Translations under genes and position numbers: made by a program
The notes under the pieces: model-generated
The model's input: only the letters and a program-made list of their open reading frames with translations
What the model was told of the DNA's origin: nothing
Database searches by the model: none
Shown: piece by piece, positions 5,061 through 5,249 of the stretch
Layout of the letters: each line of letters starts with the position of its first letter
Numbering within the stretch: the first letter of the stretch is position 1
Source: Pseudomonadota bacterium
GTDB lineage: Bacteria > Pseudomonadota > Gammaproteobacteria > Xanthomonadales > Rhodanobacteraceae
Reading direction: 5' to 3'
DNA length: 5,249 nt
Assembly: GCA_021798675.1 (NCBI GenBank)
Contig: JAJZGE010000185.1
Coordinates: 1 to 5,249, forward strand

Positions 5061-5249
5061 ATGCGGATGCGCCTTGGCGATGACGGTTGCGCGCTCTACA
5101 TCGAGCGGCACGATCAACGCAATGCCGTCGCCGCAATGTCGGTCGATTGGCGAGCCGAATATCGGGTGGTGGCTCGCATGCAATGGAGCATCGGCGATGA
5201 GCTGCATCAGCCGCGACTCCGTGGTCGGGAGCCGATTCTCCGCGCGGGG
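5061..5249 (+). CDS. Possible 5' part of an unidentified gene, open to the window edge
   Basis: The frame from the ATG at 5061 stays open for 63 codons to the last base. GGAGG (5047-5051) lies nine bases upstream, the best Shine-Dalgarno in this part. The product starts MRMRLGDDGCALYIERHDQ and contains VDWRAEYRVVARMQWSIGDELHQPRL, a balanced mix of charged and hydrophobic residues that reads like a soluble cytoplasmic protein, with no signal peptide. I do not recognise the family. A minus-strand frame (5207-4932, 91 residues, GGAG upstream) overlaps it antisense and is the main alternative, but its second half is Pro/Ser/Arg-rich and looks non-coding. If real, this gene is divergent from nirK. 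Confidence 0.4.
   Translation, partial: MRMRLGDDGCALYIERHDQRNAVAAMSVDWRAEYRVVARMQWSIGDELHQPRLRGREPILRAG

Noticed and set aside
2051..5062. A 1003-codon minus-strand frame spanning the porin, nirK in another frame, and the nirK leader.
   Set aside because: Only the last 399 codons (from 3250) are coding. The rest overlaps nirK out of frame, has Arg/Pro/His-rich shadow composition and no homology signal; it is open only because the DNA is GC-rich.
4932..5207. Minus-strand 91-codon frame with GGAG nine bases upstream.
   Set aside because: Its second half is Pro/Ser/Arg-rich and it overlaps the better-supported plus frame from 5061. It cannot be excluded without transcript data.
5041..5249. Plus frame from the ATG at 5041 after AAGGAAA.
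   Set aside because: The product is rich in Gly, Cys and Ser without pattern; the frame from 5061 has a better ribosome site and a more protein-like composition.
1..5249. Search for CRISPR arrays, tRNA or rRNA genes, insertion sequences and attachment sites.
   Set aside because: I saw no regularly spaced repeats, cloverleaf sequences, rRNA motifs, transposase frames or terminal inverted repeats.

Overview
The window is GC-rich bacterial chromosomal DNA with strong G/C preference at third codon positions. Sec signal peptides, an outer-membrane beta-barrel protein, a 17-kDa-type lipoprotein and FNR-type operators all point to a Gram-negative proteobacterium. A denitrifying gammaproteobacterium of the Xanthomonadales/Rhodanobacter type is my best guess, but no rRNA or other decisive marker is present, so this is inference.

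Layout from left to right. (1) Positions 1-424, minus strand: the N-terminal 141 codons of an exported single-domain cupredoxin of the 'methylamine utilization protein' type, cut by the window edge. (2) 425-923: no gene I can support. (3) 924-1130, minus: a 68-residue low-complexity protein of unknown function. (4) 1131-1470: a regulatory interval with a 7-bp inverted repeat in an AT-richer island, a perfect FNR/ANR box (1339-1352) flanked by a 15-bp direct repeat, a -10-like element at the right distance, and a 5'-leader hairpin. (5) 1471-1929, plus: a glycine-zipper lipoprotein of the 17-kDa surface-antigen family. (6) 1930-2050: a convergent intergenic region full of stem-loops, probably a shared terminator. 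(7) 2051-3250, minus: an alginate-export-family outer-membrane barrel. (8) 3337-4701, minus: a three-domain copper nitrite reductase, made of an N-terminal cupredoxin and an AniA-like NirK core. (9) 4702-5060: the nirK leader and promoter with a degenerate FNR/DNR-type box. (10) 5061 to the right edge, plus: a possible partial gene with a strong Shine-Dalgarno sequence.

The centre of the window is a nirK-porin operon transcribed leftwards. NirK reduces nitrite to nitric oxide in the periplasm, and its tethered cupredoxin probably relays electrons to the catalytic trimer. The porin downstream would sit in the outer membrane, with an unknown substrate. Boxes of the FNR/DNR type stand at about -40 relative to plausible -10 elements upstream of both nirK and the convergent glycine-zipper lipoprotein. 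This suggests that the envelope lipoprotein and denitrification respond to the same low-oxygen (or NO) signal. With the cupredoxin at the left edge, four cupredoxin folds (one exported, three within NirK) are encoded in about 5 kb. The system is mostly recognisable. The least described parts are the anaerobic control of the lipoprotein, the duplicated 15-mer around its FNR box, the 68-residue protein and the right-edge reading frame.
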